64,000 nt of DNA from Paenibacillus sp. Soil787 (GTDB taxonomy: Bacteria; Bacillota; Bacilli; Paenibacillales; NBRC-103111), in the NCBI RefSeq assembly GCF_001429545.1, contig NZ_LMSP01000002.1, positions 218,391 through 282,390 on the forward strand, given 5' to 3'. The notes beneath the pieces were generated by a model that worked only from the letters and a program-made list of their open reading frames with translations, was not told the DNA's origin and searched no databases. Numbering within the stretch: position 1 is the first letter of the stretch; each line of letters begins with the position of its first letter. Below, one piece after another: positions 7,363-17,538 of this stretch. The position numbers and the translations under genes are program-made.

Positions 7363-10110
7363 ATGAAGATTACGAATATGTTGGTACAATATTTGGAAAA
7401 TCCTTTAGGCATTGAAACAAAAAGTCCCCTATTAAGTTATACACTCGAATCAGAAGATCAGAATCAGTTTCAAACCGCGTATTGTATTTTGGTATCTTCA
7501 ACGAAAGAGTTGTTGCATAGAAACATTGGAGATTTGTGGAATTCCGGAAAAGTATCACATGAAAATAACTATGCCATTCCGTACGGTGGAGCTTATCTTT
7601 CATCCAGGCAGGAACTGTTTTGGAAGGTGAAGGTATGGGATAAGAACGATCTAGCGTCGGAGTGGAGCGATGTTGCTTCTTGGGAAATGGGGCTTTTAGA
7701 ACAGAAGGATTGGAAAGCACACTGGATAGGACAGGGAGATACGGCAGATTGCAACAAATCAGCAGCACCCCAAGTAGCTAAAGATTTTCGTGTATCCGAT
7801 GTGAAAAATGTTGTCAAAGCTCGTGCTTATGTGAGTGGATTGGGCTTATTTCAGGCAAGTATGAATGGCGTGCAATTAGATGATACTCTTTTTAATCCAG
7901 GTGAGAGCGATTATTCCAAAACCGTCTACTATGTCACATATGATATAACCCAGCAGTTGAAGAACGGCACGAATGCGTTCGGTATCCTAATTGGGAATGG
8001 GCAGTATGTTAATTTTAGAGTTAACCCTACGATGATGCTGGATGAAACAACCGAAGCTCCCGAACACCGCTACCAAAAAAATGATTCAAGATACGTCAGA
8101 CAAGGACTTTACGGTGAAAAGAAAGTCATCGCTCAGATCGAAGTTACTTATGAGGATGGCCGTGTAGAAATCGTTGCAGCGACAGATGATGCTTGGCAAC
8201 TAACAGACAGTCCCATCACCTTTAACAACTGGTATGGCGGCGAGGATTATGATGCAAGAGCAGAGATACGCGGTTGGAACGAGCCTTTTGCAGATCGCAC
8301 AGGCTGGCAGCAGGCCATCATCATGGAACAACCGCTAGGAAGCTTGAAAGGGAGAGAATTTATTCCTGCTAGGATCATTGAGAAGTTACCAGCAGCTTCT
8401 GTCACAAGACTGGATAATGGGAATTTGCTCGTGGATATGGGCATCAATATTGCGGGATTCCCCGAAATCGTGCTCCCTGGCATGACTGAGGCGGACAGAG
8501 GAACTGTCATTGAGATGTATCCAGCTGAGATCCTGAATGATGAGAAAACGTCCGTCGATCAGTCCTCCTGCACTCAGAGCTGGAGTCAGAAATATCATTG
8601 CAGTATCAAGAATAGTTATACGGTAAAAGGAGATGGAGATGAGAGATGGCATCCTTCATTTTGCTATCAGGGATTCCGGTATGTCGAGGTTTCCGGCTTT
8701 AAATGGGAAGCGACAGTCGATCATTTTAATTGCTGCATATTACGTGTTGCGAATGAGAAAACGGGGATGTTTGAAACCTCGAATCCGGTATTGAATCAAA
8801 TTGATGTGATCACCAATCGTGCCATTGAAAGCAATATGTTTTTCTCGTTTACGGACTGCCCGCAGATTGAGAAAATCGGGTGGTTAGAAACCACACATTT
8901 GATGTTTCGGTCCATGTCAGCAGGATACGATATCCGTTCATGGATCCCCAAAATCGCCCAAGATATGATGGATGCTCAGACCAATGAAACAGATATCGTG
9001 AATGGGGACACCGAAGGGCTTGGCTATATGCCTGCCATTGCACCTGAATATTTTCGTATCGACGGTTTGAATCGTGACCCGAACTGGGGCGGAGCCTGTA
9101 TCTTGACACCATGGGAATATTATCAGATCTATGGCGATTGTTCCCTATTGCAAAAGGCCTACCCAACTATGAACAAATATATCATGTATTTAGAAACTCA
9201 AACCCAGAACGGCCTATTAGCGGGCTACGCCCAAATGGGGGACTGGGGGCAGTTGCATGAAAACACACCAATAACTCTGGTAGAAAATTGCGCTTACTAT
9301 TACTTACTGAGCACGATGGCTAAGATTGCAGCATTGACAGGACATTCCGGGGATGTAATGAATTTCGCCGCTAAGGCTGAAAAAGTAAAGGAGCAGTTTC
9401 ATCTGCATGCGGAGTGCTACCAACCGGAAAGCCGCATTTATGGTAATGGCAGTCAAGCAAGCTACGGATGTGTGCTATTCAGCGGCATCATTTTAAAAGA
9501 AAATAATGAGATGGCAGTTAATCGACTTGTAGAAGCCGTCCAGATCCGTGATTATCACCTTTCGTCAGGCGAAGTGGGCTTAAAGCAAGTGTTTGCTTCG
9601 CTCGGGAAGTATGGGAAGAACGATATTGTGTATAAAATGGTTATGAATGATACGCAGCCAAGCTATAAGTTCTTTGTTGATAATCACTTGACTACATTGC
9701 CTGAATACTGGAACTATGAGGAATTATGGATGGGTATGGTAAGATCAAGAAATCATGCCATGATGGGTCATGTGAAAGAGTGGCTTACCTCCTATGTACT
9801 AGGCATACGAATGGCAGAACCAGGGTATCGAAAGATTATAATTGAACCAGCTTTGACACAGACCGTTGAAAAGGTAAAGGGATGCGTATTTAGTCAATAT
9901 GGTTTGATAAATGCGGAGTATTGCCGAAATGGTGAGGAAATCGTTTTGGAAGTAAAGATACCGATCGGAGCTACAGCATCTATTGGTTTGCCAAACGTAG
10001 GCTCTGAAGAGTTAACTACGAATTGTAGCGAATATATAACTCAGAAAATTGGACAGACGTATTGGATTCATTCTATAGGGTCGGGCACTTACACATTTAG
10101 TTTAAAGTAA
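7363..10110 (+). CDS. GH78 alpha-L-rhamnosidase-like glycoside hydrolase
   Basis: Predicted cytosolic enzyme, as no signal peptide is seen, removing terminal alpha-L-rhamnose from oligosaccharides. It has 915 residues, normal for GH78. The N-terminal beta domains (FRVSDVKNVVKARAYVSGLG) are followed by the (alpha/alpha)6 catalytic barrel with the family signature FTDCPQIEKIGWLETTHL near residue 495, which contains candidate catalytic acids. A beta-sandwich at the end includes GYRKIIIEP. The frame opens earlier at a TTG that overlaps the GAGAGGAAG ribosome site, so ATG 7363 is chosen. A terminator follows directly. Fragments of a second, decayed copy occur at 19297 and 28742. Exact substrate (rhamnogalacturonan oligomer or other rhamnoside) is not determined. 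Confidence 0.88.
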   Translation: MKITNMLVQYLENPLGIETKSPLLSYTLESEDQNQFQTAYCILVSSTKELLHRNIGDLWNSGKVSHENNYAIPYGGAYLSSRQELFWKVKVWDKNDLASEWSDVASWEMGLLEQKDWKAHWIGQGDTADCNKSAAPQVAKDFRVSDVKNVVKARAYVSGLGLFQASMNGVQLDDTLFNPGESDYSKTVYYVTYDITQQLKNGTNAFGILIGNGQYVNFRVNPTMMLDETTEAPEHRYQKNDSRYVRQGLYGEKKVIAQIEVTYEDGRVEIVAATDDAWQLTDSPITFNNWYGGEDYDARAEIRGWNEPFADRTGWQQAIIMEQPLGSLKGREFIPARIIEKLPAASVTRLDNGNLLVDMGINIAGFPEIVLPGMTEADRGTVIEMYPAEILNDEKTSVDQSSCTQSWSQKYHCSIKNSYTVKGDGDERWHPSFCYQGFRYVEVSGFKWEATVDHFNCCILRVANEKTGMFETSNPVLNQIDVITNRAIESNMFFSFTDCPQIEKIGWLETTHLMFRSMSAGYDIRSWIPKIAQDMMDAQTNETDIVNGDTEGLGYMPAIAPEYFRIDGLNRDPNWGGACILTPWEYYQIYGDCSLLQKAYPTMNKYIMYLETQTQNGLLAGYAQMGDWGQLHENTPITLVENCAYYYLLSTMAKIAALTGHSGDVMNFAAKAEKVKEQFHLHAECYQPESRIYGNGSQASYGCVLFSGIILKENNEMAVNRLVEAVQIRDYHLSSGEVGLKQVFASLGKYGKNDIVYKMVMNDTQPSYKFFVDNHLTTLPEYWNYEELWMGMVRSRNHAMMGHVKEWLTSYVLGIRMAEPGYRKIIIEPALTQTVEKVKGCVFSQYGLINAEYCRNGEEIVLEVKIPIGATASIGLPNVGSEELTTNCSEYITQKIGQTYWIHSIGSGTYTFSLK

Positions 10111-10128
10111 ATGCAGCGAAGCAGAAAC

Positions 10129-10164
10129 GCCTGTTTTCATTCGAAAACAGGCTCTTTTCGTTTT
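10129..10164. terminator. Intrinsic terminator after GH78 gene
   Basis: Perfect 10-bp stem GCCTGTTTTC / GAAAACAGGC with a 4-base loop, followed by a T-rich tract. It lies between two convergent genes and may serve both. A near copy is present at about 19361 in a GH78 remnant. Confidence 0.85.
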
Positions 10165-10170
10165 AATTTT

Positions 10171-11763
10171 TTAATTGTTCCCGTTACGAAATTTAATTGG
10201 ACTATACCCGGTATGTTTTTTGAAAATCCGACTGAAATGTTCTTGGTTTACATAGCCGACAGCTTCACTAACCTCTTGAATGGTAAGTGTATCATTTTTT
10301 AGAAGTTCTTTGGCTTTTTCAATTCTAAGTTTTGTTAGATAACTAATGAAGGTTTCTCCTGTTGTTGAAAATAAACGACTTAAAGATGATTCACTAACAT
10401 GAATGTGCTCACTAACTGATTTTAAGCTAAGATCTCGATAATAATTATGTCTCAAGTATTCTTTTACAATATTTATTTTTGAAGTTGAATGTGTTTGGCT
10501 TTCTTTGATTTGTTTGTATATGTCTAAAAATTTGAATTTGATATAATGATGAATTTCTTCAATGGTCTCAAATAGACCCATTTCTTCAACTATTGCTATA
10601 TCATTATCATAGACAAAGAACGTATTTCTTTGTAAATAGCCTATAGTCTTCAAAAATATAGCCAGATAAGTATGGAGGACTTTATTAATATCAGGATGAG
10701 AATTCAAAACCTTAAAAATCGAATTTAAAGATTCCTGAATCTTATTTTCATCCAGATTATACAATGCATCCATTAAATCTCTTTCATGTTGTGATAATGT
10801 TATCTCTTCATTGATTATCGGAGATACAGCCTTAATTAAGTTTTGTTGAAAGTAGATGTTCCCCTTCCCGTTTACTATTTTAAGATTATTTGCCAGAACA
10901 GCTTGTTTATATAGCATAGGGATCCTGTCATGTCCATTATCGACATCGCTAATTCCTATCGTAAGAGAAACATTTAATAACATGCCACATGCATGTTTAA
11001 AGTTACTAAGAAAGCTGCTGACTTTTTGAAACACATTTGCGATACTATTTTCATTTGCAAACCCGCAAATAAAAACATATTTTGACTCTTCTATTTTTAC
11101 CGCTTCACCCAGGTTGTATTCGTCTGCTTTTTGCAAAAGCAATTTATGAACGGATTCGATGATGTTGCCGAGAGTAAAGGCATCCAAGTTATTTTCTAAT
11201 GTTTTATAATTATCAATTGTTAAAACCGCAACCGTTATATTAACTTTAGGAATGTTTATGTTAAAACTTTCTAATTGGCCTTCCATATCCGGTTGAATAT
11301 TTCCTGAAATGATGTTCTCAAGAAACTTTTGCTTATAGAATTGAATGGATTTCTGTGTGATTAGATGATTTTTTTTGTTTGAATCGCCCAAATGAGTTGC
11401 TTTTTTGAATAAGGAGAGGAGTGTATAGAAATCCAGTTCGGACTTTAAAACATAATCCTGAATTCCGAGCTGGAAGGCTTCCCTTACAAGTTTAAAATCA
11501 TTATACGAACTCAATACAATGATGGGTTTCATTTTATTTTGAATTCTTATTTCGCGAATGAACTCAAGTCCATTCATTTTAGGCATACTTATATCAGTAA
11601 CAATCAAGTCAAAGTCATTGCCTTCATGATTAAATTTTTCGAATGCATCCAGTCCGTCACAGGCTTCGGAAGCGATTTCAAATCCATGAGACTCCCAAGG
11701 ACCAAGTGATTTAATGGTAAGCCGAATCAAGGGTTCATCATCAATAAGTAAAATTCTATACAT
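10171..11763 (-). CDS. YesN-type response regulator 1 (REC plus AraC DNA-binding domain)
   Basis: DNA-binding partner of the YesM-type kinase encoded just upstream. It has about 530 residues. The receiver domain occupies 1-120 with the acidic pair IDDE, phospho-acceptor D57 (VTDISMP) and a conserved Lys in DYVLKSE. A variable middle region is followed by an AraC double helix-turn-helix at about 430-528 ending GYSPIKFR. I start at ATG 11763; the frame extends to a GTG at 11772. Either start overlaps the kinase gene end, implying translational coupling. Its likely targets are the AGATCA-type direct repeats upstream of 13793, 16113 and 23652, by analogy with how AraC-type dimers use 21-bp repeats. 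Confidence 0.92.
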   Translation of the reverse strand: MYRILLIDDEPLIRLTIKSLGPWESHGFEIASEACDGLDAFEKFNHEGNDFDLIVTDISMPKMNGLEFIREIRIQNKMKPIIVLSSYNDFKLVREAFQLGIQDYVLKSELDFYTLLSLFKKATHLGDSNKKNHLITQKSIQFYKQKFLENIISGNIQPDMEGQLESFNINIPKVNITVAVLTIDNYKTLENNLDAFTLGNIIESVHKLLLQKADEYNLGEAVKIEESKYVFICGFANENSIANVFQKVSSFLSNFKHACGMLLNVSLTIGISDVDNGHDRIPMLYKQAVLANNLKIVNGKGNIYFQQNLIKAVSPIINEEITLSQHERDLMDALYNLDENKIQESLNSIFKVLNSHPDINKVLHTYLAIFLKTIGYLQRNTFFVYDNDIAIVEEMGLFETIEEIHHYIKFKFLDIYKQIKESQTHSTSKINIVKEYLRHNYYRDLSLKSVSEHIHVSESSLSRLFSTTGETFISYLTKLRIEKAKELLKNDTLTIQEVSEAVGYVNQEHFSRIFKKHTGYSPIKFRNGNN

Positions 11764-13585
11764 CACAATCACCCGCTGTCGAAGGAATCATTTCTCTAGT
11801 CATTGCCGGAAGCTTTAAATGAATTTGTGTGAATGATTTCAATTTACTGTGTATTTCTAAACCGTATTGATTTCCAAAGTTTAATTTTATTCTTCTGTTT
11901 ACATTGTGGACACCTATGTGACTGAATCCGGAATGGTTGTCGTTTTGATGATGGAGAAGTGTTTCAATTTGATCTTGAGTCATACCTATACCATCGTCAA
12001 TTACTGATAATTCGAGGTAAGGACCATTCTTTTTTGCGTTTACATAAATATTTAATTTGTTATATATATCCCCCATTCCATGGAGAATTGAGTTTTCTAC
12101 CAATGGTTGTAAAAGAAGCTTGAGAATATTTAGTTCATAAGCCGAAGGGTCAATTGTAAGAGTTACTTCAAAACGATCGCCGTATCTTAATTTCATGATA
12201 TCGGCATAACTCCGCAGGGTGTTAAACTCTTCTTCTATTGACGCATACATACCGCCCTTGGACAAGGTATTAGCAAGGAGGGTTGATAAAGAAGTTGTCA
12301 TTTTCTTAATATGCTGTGCACCGTAGATGTCGGCCATCATCGATATAGAATTAAGAGTATTTAGTAATAAATGCGGGTTAACTTGATACTGTAGGGTTTG
12401 TAGTTCCAACTGCAGCTTTTCTTCTTTTTCTTGATCGATTCTATGAATTAATAGATTAATGCGATCTACCATTTTGTTAAATTTCTTGTATAATTTAGCC
12501 ACTTCGTCATATCCAAAAACTTTTAACCGTCCATTGAAATTGTTTTCTTCCAAGTCTGACATATGATGAATTAAACGATGGATAGGGCGAAGCAATGTAC
12601 GGTATATGGAGGTGAAAAATACAATCATGAAAACCAGTAAGATAAAACTAAAAGTTGTAACAACGAGCGAAATGACCTGATTGACATTTTGGGTAAGTTC
12701 ATTAAAAGAAGTCGTGTTGATAACCTTCCATTTTGTAGAGGGAACTGTATAGTATGTCATCAATAATTTATCCTTATTTGATTCGTAAATTTGCCATCCA
12801 TAGTCATTAGTGAATGAACGCATATTTTTCTTTATAGGTTCAACTTGGTCATCTTTGGAATAAACAATATCACCGGACTCCGAAAGTATATCCAACCTGC
12901 CGACTTGACTGAGTTGAAGACCAAAAAAGACCTTTTCAAAAGCTGTATCCCTAAACGTAATATAAACAAGCTCTACTTCATTATCACCCGTAAATTGGCG
13001 ATTATTTACGAACGAAACAATGGCAAGCGATTGCTCGCCACTTTCGTTAACACTTGAAAAAAGCGAATGATTGACCTTTCCAAGTACACGAAGATGTTCG
13101 TTATTCTGTATCATCTCCGTATACCATGATGATGATTTTATCAGGGACGGTTCAACTGGATAGCGATTATTGAAGGAATAGGTTTGATTATCTTTATAAA
13201 CAAAAGTAATACCGGTAAGATCTATGGTGTAATTGAAATATTGGCTTAAATCATGGTCAATTTGTTGACGCAGAGTCAATTGATCGGTTTCATTAGTCAT
13301 GATTCGAAGTGAATTTACTCTATCAATTATGCTTTGCGGTCCATTATAGATGCTATTTTCATTTGTGATACTAGAGGCTGTAAGGATATACCTCAAAATA
13401 TTATCATCTATTTTTTTGGCGATTTGTTCGGTTAATTGCAGATTTTTATTGGTGTTATTAGTAACCAACGTAGTGACTTGATTCTTATACATATAGGCAC
13501 CGGCAAGGATTAAGGGAATAGGGATAAAAACAAGAAAAATGGTTACGAACTTAACGATTACCCATTTTCTTACAATCGGTAACAT
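11756..13585 (-). CDS. YesM-type sensor histidine kinase 1
   Basis: Membrane sensor kinase of 609 residues. A first helix lies near 10-28 (FVTIFLVFIPIPLILAGAY), then about 260 extracellular sensor residues, a second helix near 285-310 and a HAMP region. The His-kinase phospho-acceptor motif is NPHLLLNTL with H405, followed by the ATP-binding boxes LLQPLVENS, DDGIGM and GVHNVNRRI. GGAGGG six bases before ATG 13585 fixes the start, so the earlier in-frame codons are not used. The gene is divergent from the GH93-like gene at 13793. It probably senses arabinan fragments or a loaded binding protein; the ligand is inferred. Confidence 0.93.
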   Translation of the reverse strand: MLPIVRKWVIVKFVTIFLVFIPIPLILAGAYMYKNQVTTLVTNNTNKNLQLTEQIAKKIDDNILRYILTASSITNENSIYNGPQSIIDRVNSLRIMTNETDQLTLRQQIDHDLSQYFNYTIDLTGITFVYKDNQTYSFNNRYPVEPSLIKSSSWYTEMIQNNEHLRVLGKVNHSLFSSVNESGEQSLAIVSFVNNRQFTGDNEVELVYITFRDTAFEKVFFGLQLSQVGRLDILSESGDIVYSKDDQVEPIKKNMRSFTNDYGWQIYESNKDKLLMTYYTVPSTKWKVINTTSFNELTQNVNQVISLVVTTFSFILLVFMIVFFTSIYRTLLRPIHRLIHHMSDLEENNFNGRLKVFGYDEVAKLYKKFNKMVDRINLLIHRIDQEKEEKLQLELQTLQYQVNPHLLLNTLNSISMMADIYGAQHIKKMTTSLSTLLANTLSKGGMYASIEEEFNTLRSYADIMKLRYGDRFEVTLTIDPSAYELNILKLLLQPLVENSILHGMGDIYNKLNIYVNAKKNGPYLELSVIDDGIGMTQDQIETLLHHQNDNHSGFSHIGVHNVNRRIKLNFGNQYGLEIHSKLKSFTQIHLKLPAMTREMIPSTAGDCDV

Positions 13586-13699
13586 CCACAACCCTCCTTC
13601 ATAACTAAGTACCAAGATGTTAACATAGATTTAGTTGAATATGAAGCATCTAAAATAAGTTAATATATTGCATTATGTCGAATTATGTTGAATTTTGAA

Positions 13700-13759
13700 A
13701 GAAAGATCAAAACAAAGTAAAAATAGATCATAGTAAGAATGAAGGCGCTATCATATTAT
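13700..13759 (+). promoter_or_regulatory. Regulated promoter 1 (AGATCA direct repeat, cre-like box, -10)
   Basis: AAAGATCA at 13702 and ATAGATCA at 13723 put the AGATC cores at 13704 and 13725, a 21-bp period. TATTAT at 13754-13759 serves as -10, starting 29 bases after the second AGATC. A CcpA cre-like box TGAAGGCGCTATCA (13 of 14 positions) lies at 13740-13753, between the repeat and the -10. The downstream gene is the first GH93-like enzyme. Confidence 0.7.
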
Positions 13760-13792
13760 TAAGCTATCTTAAAAGAAGGGGAGAATAAGATT

Positions 13793-15883
13793 ATGCGTAA
13801 AACAAATTTTTTTAGTTCAATTTGTATGTTGTTGGTGTTGCTTTTCTTATGTAGCAGCAGCGTTTTTGCTGCATCGAATCAAGTGGAAATATATAGACCT
13901 GACCCAAATGTTGGTGTCGATGCAACTGACCCAGGAGTAAACTACCCAAGAATGATTCGATTAAATAATAGCGGAACAGCAAATGGGACATTACTGACTA
14001 CATTTGAAAAGTCAAATGGCTCTGTTGACGTACAAGGTACGTTTCCTATCTATAGGAGTACAGACGATGGAAAAACTTGGGCGAAATATTCGGATATCGT
14101 AGATACGCAGAATAATTGGGGAATGGTATGGGAGCCTCAATTGTTTGAACTGCCGGTGGCGGTTGGAAATGTGCCTGCAGGAACGATCCTGGCATCAGGG
14201 ATGAGTATTAAATTAACTAAACTTCCTGATGGGACAATAACATATGCAAACGGAAGGATGGAAATATACCGAAGTGATGATCATGGGTTAACTTGGAGTT
14301 ATTTGACTACTATTGCTGTTGGAGGAGACCAAACCCATCCAATATGGGAACCATTTTTGGCTTTGGATAGTACGGGGCATCTCGTATGTTATTATTCTGA
14401 CGAACGAGAACATGAGACCCATAGCCAGAAGTTAGTCCATCAAGTATCGTCAGATGGGGGGTATACGTGGGGACCAGTTGTTAATGACGTGAGAGTTGCT
14501 GATGCTACCTTGAGGCCTGGTATGGCTGTCGTATCGAAATTGGGGAATGGGCAGTATTTCATGACGTATGAAGTGGTCGGGCAAACTGGAAATCCCGTTC
14601 ACTTTAGATATTCGAGTGATGGGGACAATTGGGGTGACCCTTTGGATATTGGAACTCCAATCTATTCAGCTGATGGGGCTTACCCGGGTAACACTCCCTT
14701 TAACGTTTGGACACCTAACGGTGGACCTAATGGCACCATATATGTATCTTCCAAATTTACAACTCCGAGTTCACCAAGGGGTGGAGATTTCTTTGTAAAT
14801 TATAACTATGGTCAAGGAACTTGGTACAAGATACAGCAACCAATTGCCTACACATATACGACAGGTTCGGGATATAGTCGTAGTATGGTTTTATCCCCGG
14901 ATGGGCAATCTATGTATCATACTGTTCCTATACCTTACCCGGGACATACAGATAAAAACATAATTGTTACAGAAAAATTTCCGTTAAATGTGTCTGTTGG
15001 AAATGCCTATAAAATCGTAAGCAAAAACAGTGCAAAACCGATTGCGATTAACGCAGCATCAACTAGTGACGGAGCAGCAGCAATCCAATATTCAGACACC
15101 TATACGGCAGAGCAGCAATGGTATTTGGTCAATGCAGGTAACGGATACAACGCAATTATCAATTTTAACAGCAACAAAGCTCTTAGTATTGCCGGTGCAT
15201 CTACCTTGGATGGTGGTGTTGCTGTTCAATGGCCATATTATATGGGAGACGAACAATTATGGACGTTAGAACTGCAATCTGATGGTTTCTACAAAATAAA
15301 AAATAAAAAAAGTGGCAAACTGCTGGATGTTGCCGGCGGATCAACAACCAATGGCGCTGCTATTGAACAGCGATCGGATAACAGTCAACCTTATCAAGAA
15401 TGGCAATTTCAATTTACAGATGTATTGCCTTCCAATACTATTCTTAATCAGATACAAAACCCAAGCTTCGAAGCGGATCAAGCATGGACGGCCTCGCCGA
15501 CATCATGGACGACATGGACGAATAACAATGCTGCATATGTTGAAACCACTGGCGGTGCACATACAGGCAATTGGCATGGTACACATTGGAAAAATGCTCC
15601 ATACCAAGCTTACACATCCCAGACTTTTACAGGTTTGGCTAATGGGACTTATACGCTTCGTGCATATGTAAAAGGAAGCGGTGGACAGAATCAAGCATGG
15701 ATGAGTGCTAAGAATTTTGGTTCTGCCGAACTTACAGCTAACATACCGGCTTCTAGTTATTATACACAAATAACAATCCCTAACATTAACGTAACAAATG
15801 GCCAATGTACGGTTGGTTTTTGGTCTGATGCCAGTGCCAATCAATGGATAAATTTCGATGATGTTGAGTTTTTCAAAAACTAA
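13793..15883 (+). CDS. Secreted sialidase-fold hydrolase with lectin and CBM domains, GH93-like exo-arabinanase candidate 1
   Basis: Secreted enzyme of 696 residues. A signal peptide ends near SVFAA (residue 25). The catalytic six-bladed propeller spans about 30-400 with Asp-box repeats (STDDGKTW, SDDHGLTW, SSDGGYTW). A ricin-type beta-trefoil follows at about 405-545 with three QxW-type motifs (QQWYL, QLWTL, QEWQF). The last 140 residues form a CBM4/9-like beta-sandwich beginning NPSFEAD. Automatic annotation would probably say sialidase or BNR protein. Because it sits with GH43 and GH51 enzymes and two close paralogs, I favour GH93 exo-1,5-alpha-arabinanase activity releasing arabinobiose. 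RBS AAGGGGAG supports the ATG. Promoter 1 precedes it. Confidence 0.78.
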   Translation: MRKTNFFSSICMLLVLLFLCSSSVFAASNQVEIYRPDPNVGVDATDPGVNYPRMIRLNNSGTANGTLLTTFEKSNGSVDVQGTFPIYRSTDDGKTWAKYSDIVDTQNNWGMVWEPQLFELPVAVGNVPAGTILASGMSIKLTKLPDGTITYANGRMEIYRSDDHGLTWSYLTTIAVGGDQTHPIWEPFLALDSTGHLVCYYSDEREHETHSQKLVHQVSSDGGYTWGPVVNDVRVADATLRPGMAVVSKLGNGQYFMTYEVVGQTGNPVHFRYSSDGDNWGDPLDIGTPIYSADGAYPGNTPFNVWTPNGGPNGTIYVSSKFTTPSSPRGGDFFVNYNYGQGTWYKIQQPIAYTYTTGSGYSRSMVLSPDGQSMYHTVPIPYPGHTDKNIIVTEKFPLNVSVGNAYKIVSKNSAKPIAINAASTSDGAAAIQYSDTYTAEQQWYLVNAGNGYNAIINFNSNKALSIAGASTLDGGVAVQWPYYMGDEQLWTLELQSDGFYKIKNKKSGKLLDVAGGSTTNGAAIEQRSDNSQPYQEWQFQFTDVLPSNTILNQIQNPSFEADQAWTASPTSWTTWTNNNAAYVETTGGAHTGNWHGTHWKNAPYQAYTSQTFTGLANGTYTLRAYVKGSGGQNQAWMSAKNFGSAELTANIPASSYYTQITIPNINVTNGQCTVGFWSDASANQWINFDDVEFFKN

Positions 15884-15912
15884 GCAGTGAAAAATCAATT
15901 ATAAAAATTGCT

Positions 15913-15941
15913 TTCCTCCTACTTTGTAGGAGGAATTTTTT
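15913..15941 (+). terminator. Intrinsic terminator
   Basis: TTCCTCCTA and TAGGAGGAA form a 9-bp stem around CTTTG, followed by a run of T residues. It ends the GH93-like transcript. Confidence 0.85.
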
Positions 15942-16003
15942 GAATAACATTCCGGCTGGAAACTACGTATCAAAACATTGTCGAAAAATAACGAAAAATA
16001 CAA

Positions 16004-16093
16004 CGAAAGATCAAAAATGATACAAGAAAGATCATGGGAGTTCAATATGCATTAAGATATACTTTGATTAAGGCGCAAAAGAAAGCGCTATCT
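16004..16093 (+). promoter_or_regulatory. Regulated promoter 2 (AGATCA direct repeat, -10, cre-like box)
   Basis: CGAAAGATCAAA and AGAAAGATCATG place AGATC cores at 16008 and 16029, a 21-bp period. The -10 TATACT starts at 16058, again 29 bases after the second core. A palindromic cre-like box AGAAAGCGCTATCT lies at 16080-16093, downstream of the presumed start site, where CcpA would block elongation. Confidence 0.72.
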
Positions 16094-16112
16094 AAAAAGG
16101 GAGGGTTTTAAA

Positions 16113-17465
16113 ATGGAAGGATTGTTTTCAAAAAAGAGGATGGGTCTCGTCTTATCCGGAATTTTATCCGTCACGGTTGTTTTAGCGGGATGTGGAAGTA
16201 ACACGAGCGGCTCTGGTTCACCGACTCCCAAATCAAGTAATTCACCGAGCGAAACAAGCAGCCAGTCCAATGAGAAAGTAACCTTAAGCGTTGCAATTTT
16301 AGCAGAGGACTTGGATTATTGGAAAACGACGAGTCAATCGGATTCCTTTAAAAAACTTCTGCCAAATGTGACTTTGGATCTCCAATCATTTAAAGATGTA
16401 GACTCCTTGTACAAATCATTAATGGTAAGGCAGGCAGCGAATGAAGTACCGGATTTATTTTATGTTAAACCTTATAAGTTGATTGATCTAAAAAATTCGC
16501 TTTATGTTTGGGATAAGAGCGATCCTCTTGTGCAAATGAACAGTGCCATGGATTCCCTTACCGAGCTCAAAGCGGGAGATGGGAAATACTATGGATTGCC
16601 GATGAAGCAATTCGGAGAATGGGTTTTCTATAGCAAATCCATCTTTTCCGAATTGGGTTTAACGGTACCTAAAACTTGGGATCAGTTTGTAAGCACGGGT
16701 AAAGCTATTCAAGACAGTGGGAAGTATCAAGGGTTGGCACTTGGAGGAAAAGATGCTTGGCCGCAATATCCATTCGTGGGACAATTATATTCTTCTATGT
16801 TTAACGATCCAAATACGGATAACGAAGCAGCGTTGAAGGACAAGCCATTTAGTCCGGATGGCAACTATTATAAGGCGTTTGAAAAGGTAGAACAGCTTTA
16901 TAAATCCGGTGCGGTTGGGAAGTCGCCGCTTGGAATCGGATACCCCGAAGCAGAGCAAATGTTTGCTAATAAAAAGGCAGGCATGATGGCAATCGGCCAG
17001 TACTATTACTCGGACTTCGTAACTTTGGGCGGGGATGTAAAAGATCTGGGCTTGTTCCCGATGCCAGTCGTGAATGATCCAAATGAAAAGAACAGACAAG
17101 TATTTAATATCGATCTTCCATTTTGCATTTCCAAGAATAGCAAACATATAGATGTCGCAAAGAAAGTGTTGGAATGGTATTTTAGTCCCGAAGTCTATAA
17201 GCCATATCTTGAACAAAGAGCTATGAGCTCGACCATCAAAGGAATTGACCCGCAAAATGTCTTTACCGAAGCAAGTAAGCAGTATCCAACCCAAACGTTT
17301 ACTGCGTTAGCAGGAGAAGAAGATTTTGTGAAATTACAAAAAGAAACAAAATGGGATAGTGTCGTGGTTGGTGCACAAATGTTGGCAGGAAAAGATTTCC
17401 GACCGATTTTTGAAGATCTCAATCAGAAATGGGCAGCCGGCAGACAGAAATTTGGCATCAAATAG
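16113..17465 (+). CDS. Sugar ABC transporter solute-binding lipoprotein (family 1), module A
   Basis: Surface lipoprotein of 450 residues, the size of MalE-like binding proteins. The signal peptide has lipobox VLAGC near residue 30, then a Ser/Pro linker (SGSGSPTPKSSNSPSE). The ribosome site AAGGGAGGG supports the ATG. It is preceded by promoter 2 and followed, after a hairpin, by MalF- and MalG-type permease genes. It resembles the module B binding protein at 30499 in shared features such as VPKTWEQF/VPKTWDQF and GGKD(A/S)WP, so the two are paralogs. Arabino-oligosaccharide is the likely ligand from context. Confidence 0.92.
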   Translation: MEGLFSKKRMGLVLSGILSVTVVLAGCGSNTSGSGSPTPKSSNSPSETSSQSNEKVTLSVAILAEDLDYWKTTSQSDSFKKLLPNVTLDLQSFKDVDSLYKSLMVRQAANEVPDLFYVKPYKLIDLKNSLYVWDKSDPLVQMNSAMDSLTELKAGDGKYYGLPMKQFGEWVFYSKSIFSELGLTVPKTWDQFVSTGKAIQDSGKYQGLALGGKDAWPQYPFVGQLYSSMFNDPNTDNEAALKDKPFSPDGNYYKAFEKVEQLYKSGAVGKSPLGIGYPEAEQMFANKKAGMMAIGQYYYSDFVTLGGDVKDLGLFPMPVVNDPNEKNRQVFNIDLPFCISKNSKHIDVAKKVLEWYFSPEVYKPYLEQRAMSSTIKGIDPQNVFTEASKQYPTQTFTALAGEEDFVKLQKETKWDSVVVGAQMLAGKDFRPIFEDLNQKWAAGRQKFGIK

Positions 17466-17490
17466 GAATAAACAAAGAGTAATTTAATTG

Positions 17491-17521
17491 AAGAATGCTG
17501 TGTCAATGGCATAGCATTCTT
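17491..17521 (+). terminator. Intercistronic hairpin between binding-protein and permease genes
   Basis: AGAATGCTGTG pairs with CATAGCATTCT around a 7-base loop, then TCTATT. The weak T tract suggests partial termination or 3'-end protection, which would give more binding protein than permease from one promoter. Confidence 0.55.
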
Positions 17522-17538
17522 CTATTCATAAGAGGTGT

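Noticed and set aside
13793..15883. Annotation as true sialidase (GH33)
   Set aside because: Asp-box motifs are shared by many propellers. No sialic acid uptake or breakdown gene is present, and the neighbours are all arabinan-related, so I use a GH93-like label with moderate confidence.
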